Below the pieces are notes generated by a model. The model did no database searches. It was not told where the DNA came from and worked only from the letters and a program-made list of their open reading frames with translations. 32,500 bases of DNA from NCBI GenBank assembly GCA_000277445.1, contig AJWJ01000163.1, positions 1-32,500 of the forward strand, read 5' to 3'. This document shows, one piece after another, positions 1 through 9,575 of the stretch. Both the position numbers and the translations under genes were made by a program. Position 1 is the first letter of the stretch, and each line of letters opens with the position of its first letter. Source of the stretch: Polysphondylium violaceum (taxonomy: Eukaryota > Evosea > Eumycetozoa > Dictyosteliales > Dictyosteliaceae).

Positions 1-1
1 C

Positions 2-166
2 CAAACCTCTGCATTTGGAGGGGGCAATACCTCTGTCTTTGGTGGCGGTGGTCAATCTAATCCAAGTGGTTCTGTATTTGGCCAATCATCGTCATCAACG
101 AGTGGCTCTGTATTTGGTCAATCAAGCGGATCAGCATTTGGCCAAAATGCATCTGTATGGAAATAA
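2..166 (+). CDS. FG-repeat nucleoporin, C-terminal end (partial)
   Basis: An open frame enters from the left edge and ends at TAA 164-166. The 54 visible residues are almost only Gly, Ser, Gln, Asn and Phe with repeated FG units (AFGGG, VFGGGG, VFGQSS, VFGQSSG, AFGQN), ending in SVWK. This is the composition of FG-repeat nucleoporins, whose natively unfolded FG tails line the nuclear pore and bind transport receptors. The folded part lies outside the window, so the particular nucleoporin cannot be assigned; CCCH-type Nup42-like, Nup62-like or Nup214-like proteins all remain possible. It converges on the MFS gene, with 215 nt between the two stop codons. Confidence 0.7.
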   Translation, partial: QTSAFGGGNTSVFGGGGQSNPSGSVFGQSSSSTSGSVFGQSSGSAFGQNASVWK

Positions 167-247
167 TATAATTAATTAATCTCAACAATAATATAATAAA
201 TAATATAATTCTTACAAAAGATCGTTTTTGATAATAAATATTTTCAT

Positions 248-288
248 TTGTCCAGTGGATAGTATAGTATACTATACTATTAGGACAA
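248..288. repeat. 22-bp perfect palindrome nested in an outer inverted repeat
   Basis: Positions 259-280 form a perfect palindrome centred on GTATAC, built from TAGTA/TACTA units. It is enclosed by TTGTCC (248-253) and its complement GGACAA (283-288). It lies between the stop codons of two convergent genes, so either transcript could fold it into a 3' UTR hairpin, or it could extrude as a DNA cruciform. The structure is directly visible; a role in 3' end formation is inference. Confidence 0.85.
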
Positions 289-381
289 GATTGTAAAAAA
301 AATATAGTTGTTTTATTAATATATCATTTTTAGCATGTGAAAGAATAGCAGAGAGAATCACGGGTGATTGCTATCGTGTTG

Positions 382-2845
382 CTATATTTTAAGTCTGTTT
401 CCTTTTCCCAAAATCATGGTCCAACCAAAGAAAACAAGTAAGCCCATAGAACCGAAAATGATGAGAATCTTTCTCAAAGAAAATAAAAAGTGATCTAAAA
501 ATATACCTGTCAATAATTTCCCAGCAGTATTAACTAGTGAAAAACAATGGTTAGTAATAATAAACAACAGAAAGAAAATACTTGGGATACATACAAACTG
601 TTAGGGCTGAGAACTCAAACGCAAAAACTCTACCTCTGACTTCATTTGGAACTAATTGTTGAAGAATGGAAGAAGAGTATAACCAAAGTATACATGTGGA
701 TGATGATCTAAATACATTGAAAAACAAATAAAATGGGAACGAATTGGATGATAATCCCAAGCAAATTGTGCATGCTGCGTTCATAAACTATTGGATAGTT
801 TCATAAATATTAGTATTTAATTGATAACAATGTTAATATATAACACTTACATAACCAAATTTTAATATCTTGTTGTGGTTTTGTTTTTTATCTTTGACTA
901 TTCTAGAGAATAAAAATGGTACTAAAAGAATACCCAATCCTCCAGCACCGAGAATGATACCCAAACTGAGCGATCCTTCTTCACCAATTCTAAAATTTAA
1001 TTCTGAAATTCTAATATTCACCATATCTGCACCAGCCCAAATAAATGAACCACATGCCTTTGTGAATGTGATGGCCCATATATATTTATTGTCTTTGAGG
1101 TAAATCATTCCCTGTTTGTACATTGAAAAATATTCCATAAATGCTTGACCCAAACGAATGGGTTTCTTTTCTGGTAGTACTCCTGGTTGTTGCTCTTGCT
1201 CTGCTCCATCCTCGAGTTTATCTTGTTCTTGTTGAACTGAATCATTTTTAATCAAAGATACTTTATCCATTTTCTTTTCTTTGTTGGTGTTGTCGTTGCC
1301 ACTGCTGCTGCCGTCAGCTTGTTGATCTTGTTCAGATTGATTGTTTGCATAGCCTTTGGACATTTTGATTAAAATGATTAAACAAATGGCCGATAATAAA
1401 TAAGTGAAGCTGTCGATAATAAAATTAACATCGGTGCCGAGGCCATAGGTGACAATGCCACCCAGCGAAGCGCCAATGAGCATCATGGACGAATAGGAGG
1501 TTTGGTCGACTGCGTTGGCAGTGATGAGGTCCTCTTTGGGTACCAGAGAAGGGAGTAGCGAGCTTTTGGCGGGGTTGAAAAAGGACCCGATGGTATACTG
1601 AAGAAAAGCGAGTACATATAATAGCCAAACATGCTCTTCTGATCTAACAAATAAAAATCCCAACACCAACACCAATCTGAGAAAATCTGACCATATCATA
1701 ACCAATCTTCTATCAAAGGCATCGCATACAACACCGTTGATCACGGAGAACAGAAAGGGTGGACTTTCACGCAATATTAAAAATAAACTCATCATCATAC
1801 CGCTGGTATTGTACCGTGCTAGCAGTGTCAGACAAGCCAATTCATTGAACCAATCCCCGGCCAACGATATCAATGATGCAAACCAAAGTAGCATATAACG
1901 TCTATTTCCTGTGACTAGTTTGGCATAGGGTGATATACAATTACAACTCTTTACCTCGTCAAAAGAGTATGCCTCCTCGTCGTCATCGTCGTCAGTATAC
2001 TCGTCCTCTTCTCCCTCACCATCCTCTTCGTTCTCGTATTCACCCGAGGTATCGTATTGCTGTCGGGTGGGGAAATCATCAGAGCCATAGTTTTCTTCCT
2101 CCTCCTCTTGCACGACCTTTTCCAAGTTTTTAAAACTTCTATTCTTTGTCAAGACCTGGCCTTTGCCTCGCTGGGATTGCTGTTGCTGCTGCTGGGGCGG
2201 TGGCTGATACTGCTGTTGTATAGGGATCTGTCGTTGGGGTTGTTGTCTCGTTAATGCCGAAAATATCGAAGTTGTTGGCTTTGCCGGGCTATAATGATGA
2301 TCAATGCCTCTAGACTCGACATGATACTCGCTCTGCGCTATATCCTCTCTATTGCCAATACTGCTATGTCCATCGACCGATATCTCGCACACATCGTCTT
2401 CATACCCCTGCGTAAACTCCAACAACGATTTATTTCTCTTGAGCAATCCCTCGCCCCCGCTCGAATGCAATATATCGTTGCTCAAGTGCTCGTGCAGATC
2501 GTAGTTTAAATCCGACTCCCTGTCTGTCGAATACGTCAGCACAGATACCTGATCTATGCCAAAATTAATATAATGGTTGGGGTCAAACCTAAGCTGCTGA
2601 GGTTTAGGCTGCTGCTGATTATTTTGCTGCAGGGGGTCAGGCAAAAGCTCAACCTGTGCACCCGTAGCTGGTATTGCTGGTATTGCTGGTGTTGCTGTTG
2701 TTGTTGGCGGAATTGTTTCTGGAATTATGACAGAAGTCTGTTGTTGCTGCAATATTGCGTTGTTGATGGGCACTGCTGGTGGTGGAGGATGCTGTGTGAT
2801 TGACTCCATTTTCCTCGCGGTGGTGTTATTGTTTATATGATCCAT
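382..2845 (-). CDS. MFS transporter (MFS_3 / EntS-like) with long disordered N-terminus
   Basis: Three exons: 2845-851, 787-595 and 533-382 (stop TAG 384-382), giving about 779 aa. Introns of 63 and 61 nt have donors GTAAGT and GTATGT and acceptors AATAG and ACTAG; the joins keep phase and continue the family sequence (VPNEVRGRVFAFEFSALTVF then NTAGKLL). Residues 1-315 are low complexity, rich in Gln and Pro, with a Glu/Asp block at about 255-295. From about residue 318 (MLLWFASLISLAGDWF) hydrophobic helices follow, with the MFS loop CDAFDRR, FNPAKSSLLPSLVP, a second charged and Gln-rich loop at about 515-590, then the C-terminal half. The family (PF05977-type, best known from bacterial enterobactin exporters) exports small molecules by proton antiport; the substrate here is unknown. 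It is divergent from ataxin-10, with 251 nt between the starts. Confidence 0.87.
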
Positions 2846-3096
2846 ACTGCTATCACCGCACTCACTCTAATAATAAATTCGAAATATCGAAAAATAAAAA
2901 AAATGTCATAATTTGCAGATTGATGGGGGTATTTTTGGGATTTGTTGGTGTTTTTTTTAAAAAAAAAAAAAATCAAATTAAAAAAAAAACGAAGAAAATT
3001 TTATCGCAAATCTACGCGATAAGTTTTATGAGGGAACCGGGGAAAGTGTGAACATTGGTAATTAATACAGTATATATAATATAATATAACAGCAAT

Positions 3097-4962
3097 ATGG
3101 ACAACACGAAACGAATGACAGAATCCCTGAGAGAGAGACTATCGCTCTCGCTAGAATGCAGAGACACAGAGTGGTACCAATCCTGTATATCAGATCTAAC
3201 CCAACTGTTGTCGTTTTCAAAGGACTATGAGAACAGAGTTGATATAGGCTCGTCTCGTCCCTTTTTAGATATCGTTACAAACTTTGTCATCAACAATACC
3301 GCTATAGATAAATACTTTAATAGTGATAGTAGTAGTAGTAGTGGTAATGATGGCGATAAATTAAAATTATCTTTATTGTCGATAAGATTACTTAGAAATC
3401 TATGTGCAAATGTACCCCAAAATCAATTTGAAATCATTAGTTCAGAGGGTCTGTTGGACTGGGTGTTTGACTCATTGCTGTTTGATCAACAGCACCCAGC
3501 CAACAAGCACTCGAGTGCTATTGTAAATCAATGTAAATCTATACTTCAGTCAACTCAACAACTATTGATCAATATGATTGTATCAAATGAATCAAATCAG
3601 AATATGTTGTGGTACAGATGCTTTCCCTCAAATTTCCTCAAGCTCGTTAAATATCATCCGCTGGATGTCGATCAATGTACATATCAATTAACACCGGGCT
3701 CGTTGATGTTGATTTACAACTGTTTACTCAACAATGCCAAACACAGACACCAGCTGTCCGAGTCTAAGGATCTCCTGGAGCAGCTACTCTTTCTCCTCGA
3801 ACAAGAAGACCTAGAGGAAACAGGTACAGAGAAACAACAGCAATCTGATGAATACCACAACCAAATATTCCATTGGATCCACTTGATATTCAAATCACTA
3901 TTTAGCAACGACTGCTTTATTCGATGCTACCAAACACTCTCATCCAACTATACAACCCCCACCACCACCATTGAATCGACGCCAGCCTCAGAAATCCCTG
4001 GCCAAGACGACCAAGACCCTGACCAACCCCAAGACACCAATACACGGGGCCGTACCAATCTCTACCAAATCCGCCTCCTCAAACTCTTGGACGCTATGGT
4101 AGCAAGCAATGGAAAGAACGTTAAAAACTATATAGAAAAAGACTCTATTATCGATGTGAACTGCTGTTTCTTTTTGGTATACGAGCTGTCGGTCCTATAT
4201 AACATGGACTTTAACAGACGCGGTCAGAAAGAAAAACTCTCAAACACAACGACACTGAACGACTATGATTTCCAAGCAATCTTTTTCATTATCAAAATAT
4301 TTGCAAACCTTACCTCTTACTCTGAGGAAATGATTCACATTGCAATCACTAAATTCAAAACGGACACAACCCAAAGCGTTCAAGTATTAAATATAGATGA
4401 CAAAAGTGATAAAGGTGATCCAAACAAACATGATCTCAATACTCTTTTAAGAAAGAATGGTTTAGTTGCTATATGTATTGGCTCACTTCACGGCAATTAT
4501 TCAAGCAGTACACCAACAGATAAAGATACAAGTAATATAAATTGTGAAACTGAAGATAAAGGATTTAAAAAAGATTTAATTAGAATTCTTGGTAATCTTG
4601 CCTACAAGAATAAAGCCAATCAAGATGAAATTAGAGAGTTGGGTGGTATTGAACTAATTTTAAATCATTGTAGATTTGATGTTAAAAATCCTTGTATGTA
4701 TTGTATTGTATTGTATTTATTTATCATAATATATATTAATTGAATTTATGAAACTCTAGATATTAAAGAATGGTCAGTATTTGCTATTAGAAATCTTTGT
4801 GAAGAAAATCAAAAGAATCAAATGGTAATTGAAAATCTAAGAAATCAAGGTGTTGCAAATGCCGAAGAACTAGAGAGTTTAGGAATTAAAGTTGAAATGC
4901 AAAATGGCTCGATTAAATTTAAAAGTACTCGTCCTCCTCCCAACAGTACAAATAATAAATAA
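3097..4962 (+). CDS. atxn10: Ataxin-10 homologue
   Basis: Two exons, 3097-4693 and 4760-4962 (stop TAA), about 599 aa. The 66-nt intron (GTATGT...CTCTAG) joins NP(Y) to IKEWSVFAIRNLCEENQKNQ, which matches the conserved C-terminal ataxin-10 domain; reading through the intron gives a false stop at 4741-4743. The body is helical and armadillo-like, with Leu-rich repeats, Asn runs and a Thr/Pro/Asp-rich linker at about 286-320. The C-terminal signature includes LIRILGNLAYKNKANQDEIR and ELGGIELILNHC. Ataxin-10 proteins are cytoplasmic scaffolds linked to cell survival and cytokinesis; the mechanism is not fully known. The start is the first ATG of the open frame, just after a TATATATAATATAATATAAC stretch. 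Its stop lies 27 nt from the stop of the convergent AIG1 gene. Confidence 0.92.
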
Positions 4963-4989
4963 CTGATTATTTTATTAAAATCAATTTTT

Positions 4990-6071
4990 TTATTGAATCG
5001 AACACTTTTTTTTCACTCCAGAAAGATACTCCCACACACCAGGTGATTTTTCTTTTAAAACACCTTGGGTAGCTTGAGAAACTTTTAGTTTTGCATCCTC
5101 AATGGAACTTATATAAGCTTTTTTTTCACTTTCCAATTTTGACAATAAAGCTTGATTAGTTCTCTCTTTTTCCTCCATAGCCCTGGTCAACTCTGCAATT
5201 TTACTGATATTTTCTTCTTTTTCTTGATTTGATTTTGATAAATCGAGCAAGGATTTTTCATATTGCTTTTTGTCATTGAGAATGTTTTTATAGAGCTCTT
5301 GATTTGTCTTTGAAGTTTCAGATAAAACCTTATTCAATTCTACTAATTTAGCTTTTGCTTTTTGAACATCTGTCATATGGCCTGCAATCCTGGCATTTAA
5401 TTGATCAAGCTCTTTTGGTTTATAGAAACTCTTGCAACCATAGAGATGAGTAAGTAACCTTATTCTTGAATCATTTCTTGACTTTATACTAATATCAACA
5501 TCATCATCTTGATTGATATTGTTGATATGAAGGACTTTGTTACAGCCTTTAATAATTTGTGCAAGACCTTGATTTTCGCTGGAAATGAGATTAATATCAT
5601 TTTGGCACGCATGAGGATCTCTAAATTTACCAAATCTAGTTCTAACAATGGTAGTATACTTTACTATTTCCAAACTAAAGATTACATTGATTAAGAGGTC
5701 ATAGCTCATTTGTTCCTCTTCAGAAAATTTTCCAGTGGTGACAAAGATCACTTGGTTCAAGCCTTCTTTGACAGAGTAGCAAGCATCAGCTATCTTGTAA
5801 AGCACTTGTTGAAGACTAAGTTTTGTGTCACCGATACCAATTGTATCCTTTATAAAGGTAGTTAGACAAATATCTATTCATTAAAAACGATATTACTTAC
5901 CACAATAATATATTTTACACCATCAACGATATACTCTTTCTTTAAATGGTCCTTGGTTTGGCTTACTCCAAATTCTCCCTCTTGGAAATCATTTGAACCA
6001 CTAATTACATTGCAGATGGTACTTTTTCCATTTCCAGTTTTACCTATCACTAACACAGTTCTTTCTTCCAT
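4990..6071 (-). CDS. AIG1/GIMAP-type GTPase with coiled coil and CaaX end
   Basis: Two exons, 6071-5901 and 5847-4990, about 342 aa. The 53-nt intron (GTAAGT...TAAAG) joins GVKYIIV to DTIGIGDTKLSLQQVL, which restores the Walker B/G3 region. Walker A is GKTGNGKST at residues 10-18. After the switch region come strand QVIFVTTGKFSEEE and the AIG1-like segment TIVRTRFGKFRD. From about residue 200 the chain is a charged coiled coil rich in Lys, Glu and Gln. It ends KKKCSIQ, a polybasic stretch plus a CaaX motif with Gln last, as recognised by farnesyltransferase. AIG1/GIMAP GTPases act at membranes in plants and vertebrates; lipid anchoring is inferred here. The canonical G4 (N/T-K-x-D) is not clear. 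Confidence 0.85.
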
Positions 6072-6530
6072 TGTTATATATTTTAATTAATAACCAATTA
6101 TCTTTTATACGAGAAAACAACCCCCAAACTTATTTAAAAATGGACTTTTTTCAGTTTTCATTTTTAAAAAACTAAGTTTTGAAAATTTTCACTTCCCAAT
6201 CTCTGACCGATCTTGGCCAATTAAATATTAGTATTTTACAAAAAAAACAAAGATTAAGTTCATAATCTAATTATGAATGATCATAATAATAAACTAAATA
6301 CCCTTGGGTATTATTACTACAATTTTTTTAAAATTTTTTTAATTTTTATGTGACAAATAACAGTTTTTATTGATACACTGTTAAGGATAGGGGGAGTAAG
6401 AAAAAATCAATAAGTTCTCTTTTGATGATATTTATCTGTTTTTCTATGTATGTGGGTGGGGTTGATTTGTTTGTTTAAAATAAGATATATAATATTTTTG
6501 ATTTTTTATAAAACAATTGTAAAAATATGT
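6072..6530. other. Intergenic: AIG1 upstream region and eEF1B beta 3' flank
   Basis: No gene is seen in these 459 bases. Two small hairpins are visible: ATTATGA/TCATAAT at about 6271-6288 and AATACCC/GGGTATT around 6299-6314. The rest is A/T runs. Since both neighbours are on the minus strand, this holds the AIG1 promoter and the eEF1B beta 3' end. Confidence 0.6.
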
Positions 6531-7184
6531 TTAGATCTTGTTGAAAGCAACAACATCAACAGATTGAACGTAATCTTCGAAGGCGACGATTTGTTCTTCG
6601 AGGTCATCCATACTGACTTTATCATCTTCAACAACAACATTGATATTTAACTTTCTGATACCGTAACCGACAGCAATGAGTTTGGAGGCACCCCAGATGA
6701 GACCTTCCATTTCGATGGATCTGACAGATTTTTCTAATTCGTCCATTGGAGTGGTATCATCCCATGGTTTAACATCTAAGAGAATAGAAGATTTAGCAAT
6801 GACGGCTGGTTTGGCGGCTTTCTTGGCTTTGGCAGCGGCAGCTCTTTCGGCTAATTGTTTTTCGTATTCTTCATCATCTTCATCAGAACCAAAGAGATCA
6901 ACATCATCTTCGTCTTTAGCAGCAGCTGGGGCAGCAGCAGCTTTAACAGTGACGGCTTCAGTCTTTGGGAAGGCAGCTTTTTCTTCAGCAGTGTAGTCGC
7001 TGATGGTTCTGAACCATCTGCAAACATTGACGAATTTAGTGTTGCATGGGCAAGTGCCAACTAAAGCGAGGGCTTCAACATCAGCTGATGATGGGACGAA
7101 ACCAACGATGTAGGTTTTGTCAGCTAAGTAGGTGTTGAGTTCAGCAAGACCAGCTTCGGTTTTTAAATCAGTGAATGAAGGCAT
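6531..7184 (-). CDS. efa1B: Translation elongation factor 1-beta (eEF1B beta, nucleotide exchange factor)
   Basis: A single exon of 217 aa, the usual family length. It exchanges GDP for GTP on eEF1A during protein elongation in the cytosol. Residues 1-75 form the GST-C-like N-terminal domain ([17 protein letters not shown]...). An Ala/Lys-rich linker at 75-125 contains the acidic motif [11 protein letters not shown], a typical casein kinase 2 target. The C-terminal exchange domain starts at [13 protein letters not shown] and contains [22 protein letters not shown] and the final [16 protein letters not shown] chose ATG 7184 because the family begins MPSF. An in-frame ATG at 7208 (MNTSNRFT) would add eight residues with no family counterpart and may be 5' leader. 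Codon use is strongly biased to C/T-ending codons, as expected of a highly expressed gene. Confidence 0.96.
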   Translation of the reverse strand: MPSFTDLKTEAGLAELNTYLADKTYIVGFVPSSADVEALALVGTCPCNTKFVNVCRWFRTISDYTAEEKAAFPKTEAVTVKAAAAPAAAKDEDDVDLFGSDEDDEEYEKQLAERAAAAKAKKAAKPAVIAKSSILLDVKPWDDTTPMDELEKSVRSIEMEGLIWGASKLIAVGYGIRKLNINVVVEDDKVSMDDLEEQIVAFEDYVQSVDVVAFNKI

Positions 7185-8240
7185 TGTAAATCTGTTTGAT
7201 GTATTCATTTGATGTATTTAATATTTGTTTGTATTATAGTTGTTGTTGTTGTTGATATTTGAGAAAGAGAGAATTATATTTAATGTTAGAAAAAGTTCAT
7301 TTCTTGAGATAATAATAAAAAAGCAAAACAAAATCTATTTAAAGCGGCTGCAGTATTCTTGTGAAAAAAACAAACAAAACAGATACACAACTGAGAAAAA
7401 AGATTTTAATTTTTTTTTTTTTTTTTGAGAAAACTATGCGATAAGACACACACAACCGAATAAAAAGTTATCGTATGGTACGGTTCGATTTTGTTGTTAA
7501 TGTTATTGTTTGTTGTTATTGCTAAAAATACAAGAACGTTGACAATGGAGGTGGGTGAATGCTGAACGGTGTACCATAGATGAAATTTTGAAATACCGAA
7601 ATTTCTTGTAAACACAACACACAAAAACACACAAGTACTATAAAGATGATTTCATTATTTGAAAATACTGCAGCGGCACAATATAAGATATATTATCAAA
7701 GGTGATAAGTGCATACCTTTAGTTTATGAAGGATGAGTTAGATATCACAAATAGGAGAAAAAAAAACTAAAATTTTTTCAAAGTTCACGTGACGGGCTTG
7801 AGGAGACGTAAAAAAAAAAATTTGAAAAAAAATATTTTAAAAAAAAAGTGCCCAAACGTTACAGTATTTTGATTTTCGAACATAAAATGTTTTTTTTTTC
7901 AAATTTGGTCCAAAAAAAGATTATTTTTACTTTTTGCTGTTTTCAGGGCCTCACCCAAAAAAGTATCAAATTAAATTAAATTGTTTGTCTTTTATGGACT
8001 AATATATTTGTTATCAAAATTTATTTCGAATCCTTTGTTTGTCTTTTGTTTTTTTTTCTTTTTTTTTTTTTTTTTAAATTTTTTTTAGAAAATAATTTCA
8101 AAAATTTAAATTAAATTTCAAACGGACACAACTAGCCAATACAAACATTCACATACACATACATAGATACATACACTCAACGACACATCTTGTTGCACAG
8201 CGCTTTCATTCATTCATTCTCGTTTTCATAGATATTACGT
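7185..8240. other. Divergent intergenic region between eEF1B beta and GID4
   Basis: About 1.06 kb without a supported gene. It holds long T and A runs (7411-7426, 8048-8075), an E-box-like CACGTGAC at 7787-7794, and a CA-rich stretch at 8125-8200 resembling 5' leader. Two nested inverted motif pairs occur: GCGGCTGCAGTATT 7344-7357 with AATACTGCAGCGGC 7664-7677, and TATGGTACGGTTC 7474-7486 with GAACGGTGTACCATA 7564-7578. It should carry the promoters of both flanking genes. Confidence 0.6.
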
Positions 8241-9300
8241 ATGAAATTTAGGTAAACACACAAAAGTTGGACAATCATTGTAGTTTTGTTGTTGTTGCGC
8301 GTTGTTGGTATTCTTAGACAAACACAATCAAACAATCAAACTATAGATTCATTGTTTATCAATTAGTCACATATAGTCAACTACTCGAGTAGATACACAA
8401 TCCCTTGTGTGTGTACTTTTACTTAATATTGATTTCTCCATCTACACACGCACAAACTAGCTTTAAGACCCAAGATTGGTTTTAAAGAATATACATATAA
8501 AACTGGCGGTTGAGCAAATTGTTTCAGAGAAAAACACTTGCAACAATAACAATGGAAAGAACAATAGTGAAGATCTGGATATAGATAAAAATAAAACTAC
8601 AAGCATTCCAAAGTTTGCACTCTACCCAGGAAGGTAAGTAGCAGTGTTGTTATTTAAATCATATATCAATTACCTAACACCAAATTATATATAGCCGATT
8701 TGTAGGTGTTCAAAAAAGTGAAAGAACATCTTATCCTGTTTTAGTAGATATAAAAAATGTTGACTTTAAAAACTCTGTTCTCTCAGGTTATCTAACAATT
8801 TCGGGTTTAACAGATGTATGTAGTGTTGTTACGTTGTATTAGTAGTATTATCATTCATTATCAACTCATATATTAATTAATGAATTAATAACTCATAGAA
8901 ATATCCAGTTTTAACAACATTTTTCGAAGCAGAGATTATTGGTGATAAATATCCATTTCTGACAAGAAAATGGGACGCAGACGAAAATGTAGACAAAGAA
9001 CATTGGAGTCAATTTCCAGCATTTGGCGCATATCATAATAAGTTTAATAGAGATGATTTTAAAGTTGATTTTGATAGCAGCGATTATCTATTTATGAGAT
9101 GGAAAGAGTATTTTTTAGTTCCAGATCACAGAGTCAAAACAATTGAAGGCGCCTCTTATGAAGGCTTTTATTATATTTCCTATCAAAGATCAACAGGTAT
9201 CATCAAAGGATACTATTATCATTTCTCTAGCGAATGGTATCAATCTCTAGAATTGAATCATCAACCCCAATCAACTTTTCCAGTTTACGAATTTAGATAA
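8241..9300 (+). CDS. gid4: GID4 / Vid24-type substrate receptor of the GID/CTLH E3 ligase (5' end uncertain)
   Basis: Firm exons are up to 8633, 8695-8815 and 8899-9300 (stop TAA), with introns of 61 nt (GTAAGT...TATAG) and 83 nt (GTATGT...CATAG). The joined chain [97 protein letters not shown] and the end PVYEFR match GID4 along its whole beta-barrel. That barrel binds N-terminal proline degrons so that the GID/CTLH complex can ubiquitinate targets such as gluconeogenic enzymes. The exon ending at 8633 has no in-frame ATG. The only complete model I find uses a micro-exon ATG AAA TTT AG (8241-8251), donor GTAAAC, and acceptor CAATAG at 8567, giving about 199 aa. That first intron (316 nt) is long and unproven. 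Confidence 0.88.
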
Positions 9301-9575
9301 TGATCTTTTTTTTTTCCAAATTCATTATCTTCAAAAAGGTCTTACATCCTTTTTTTTTATTTTCTTTTTTTTTTTTTTTTTTTTGGCAACTATTTATTTA
9401 TTTATCAATCCAAATCAATCAATCCAAATTAATTCAGTCAATCCAAATCAAATTAAACCCCACTTTGCATCATCATTTATCGTTATGATGGTAAATCCAA
9501 ATTCAAACACCTTACCAGCCAAATCAAATAAATAAATAATTTGTATATATTTTAAATAATAATAGTACTAGTATT
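9301..9575. other. Convergent intergenic region with short TCAATCCAAAT repeats
   Basis: The region between the stops of GID4 and SPC25 contains T runs (to 22 nt at about 9363-9384) and three exact copies of TCAATCCAAAT at 9405-9415, 9419-9429 and 9438-9448, with a weaker fourth copy near 9495. No gene is seen. Confidence 0.7.

Noticed and set aside
6676-7064. Plus-strand ORFs opposite eEF1B beta
   Set aside because: Antisense of a strongly codon-biased, conserved translation factor; Ser/Ala/Phe runs result from its acidic and Ala-rich linker.
7406-7630. Minus-strand ORF of 74 codons upstream of eEF1B beta
   Set aside because: It ends in poly-Lys from a T run and has no family-like sequence; more likely promoter DNA.
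8025-8045. TTCGAATCC resembling a tRNA B box
   Set aside because: No matching A box, anticodon arm or acceptor stem upstream; chance match.
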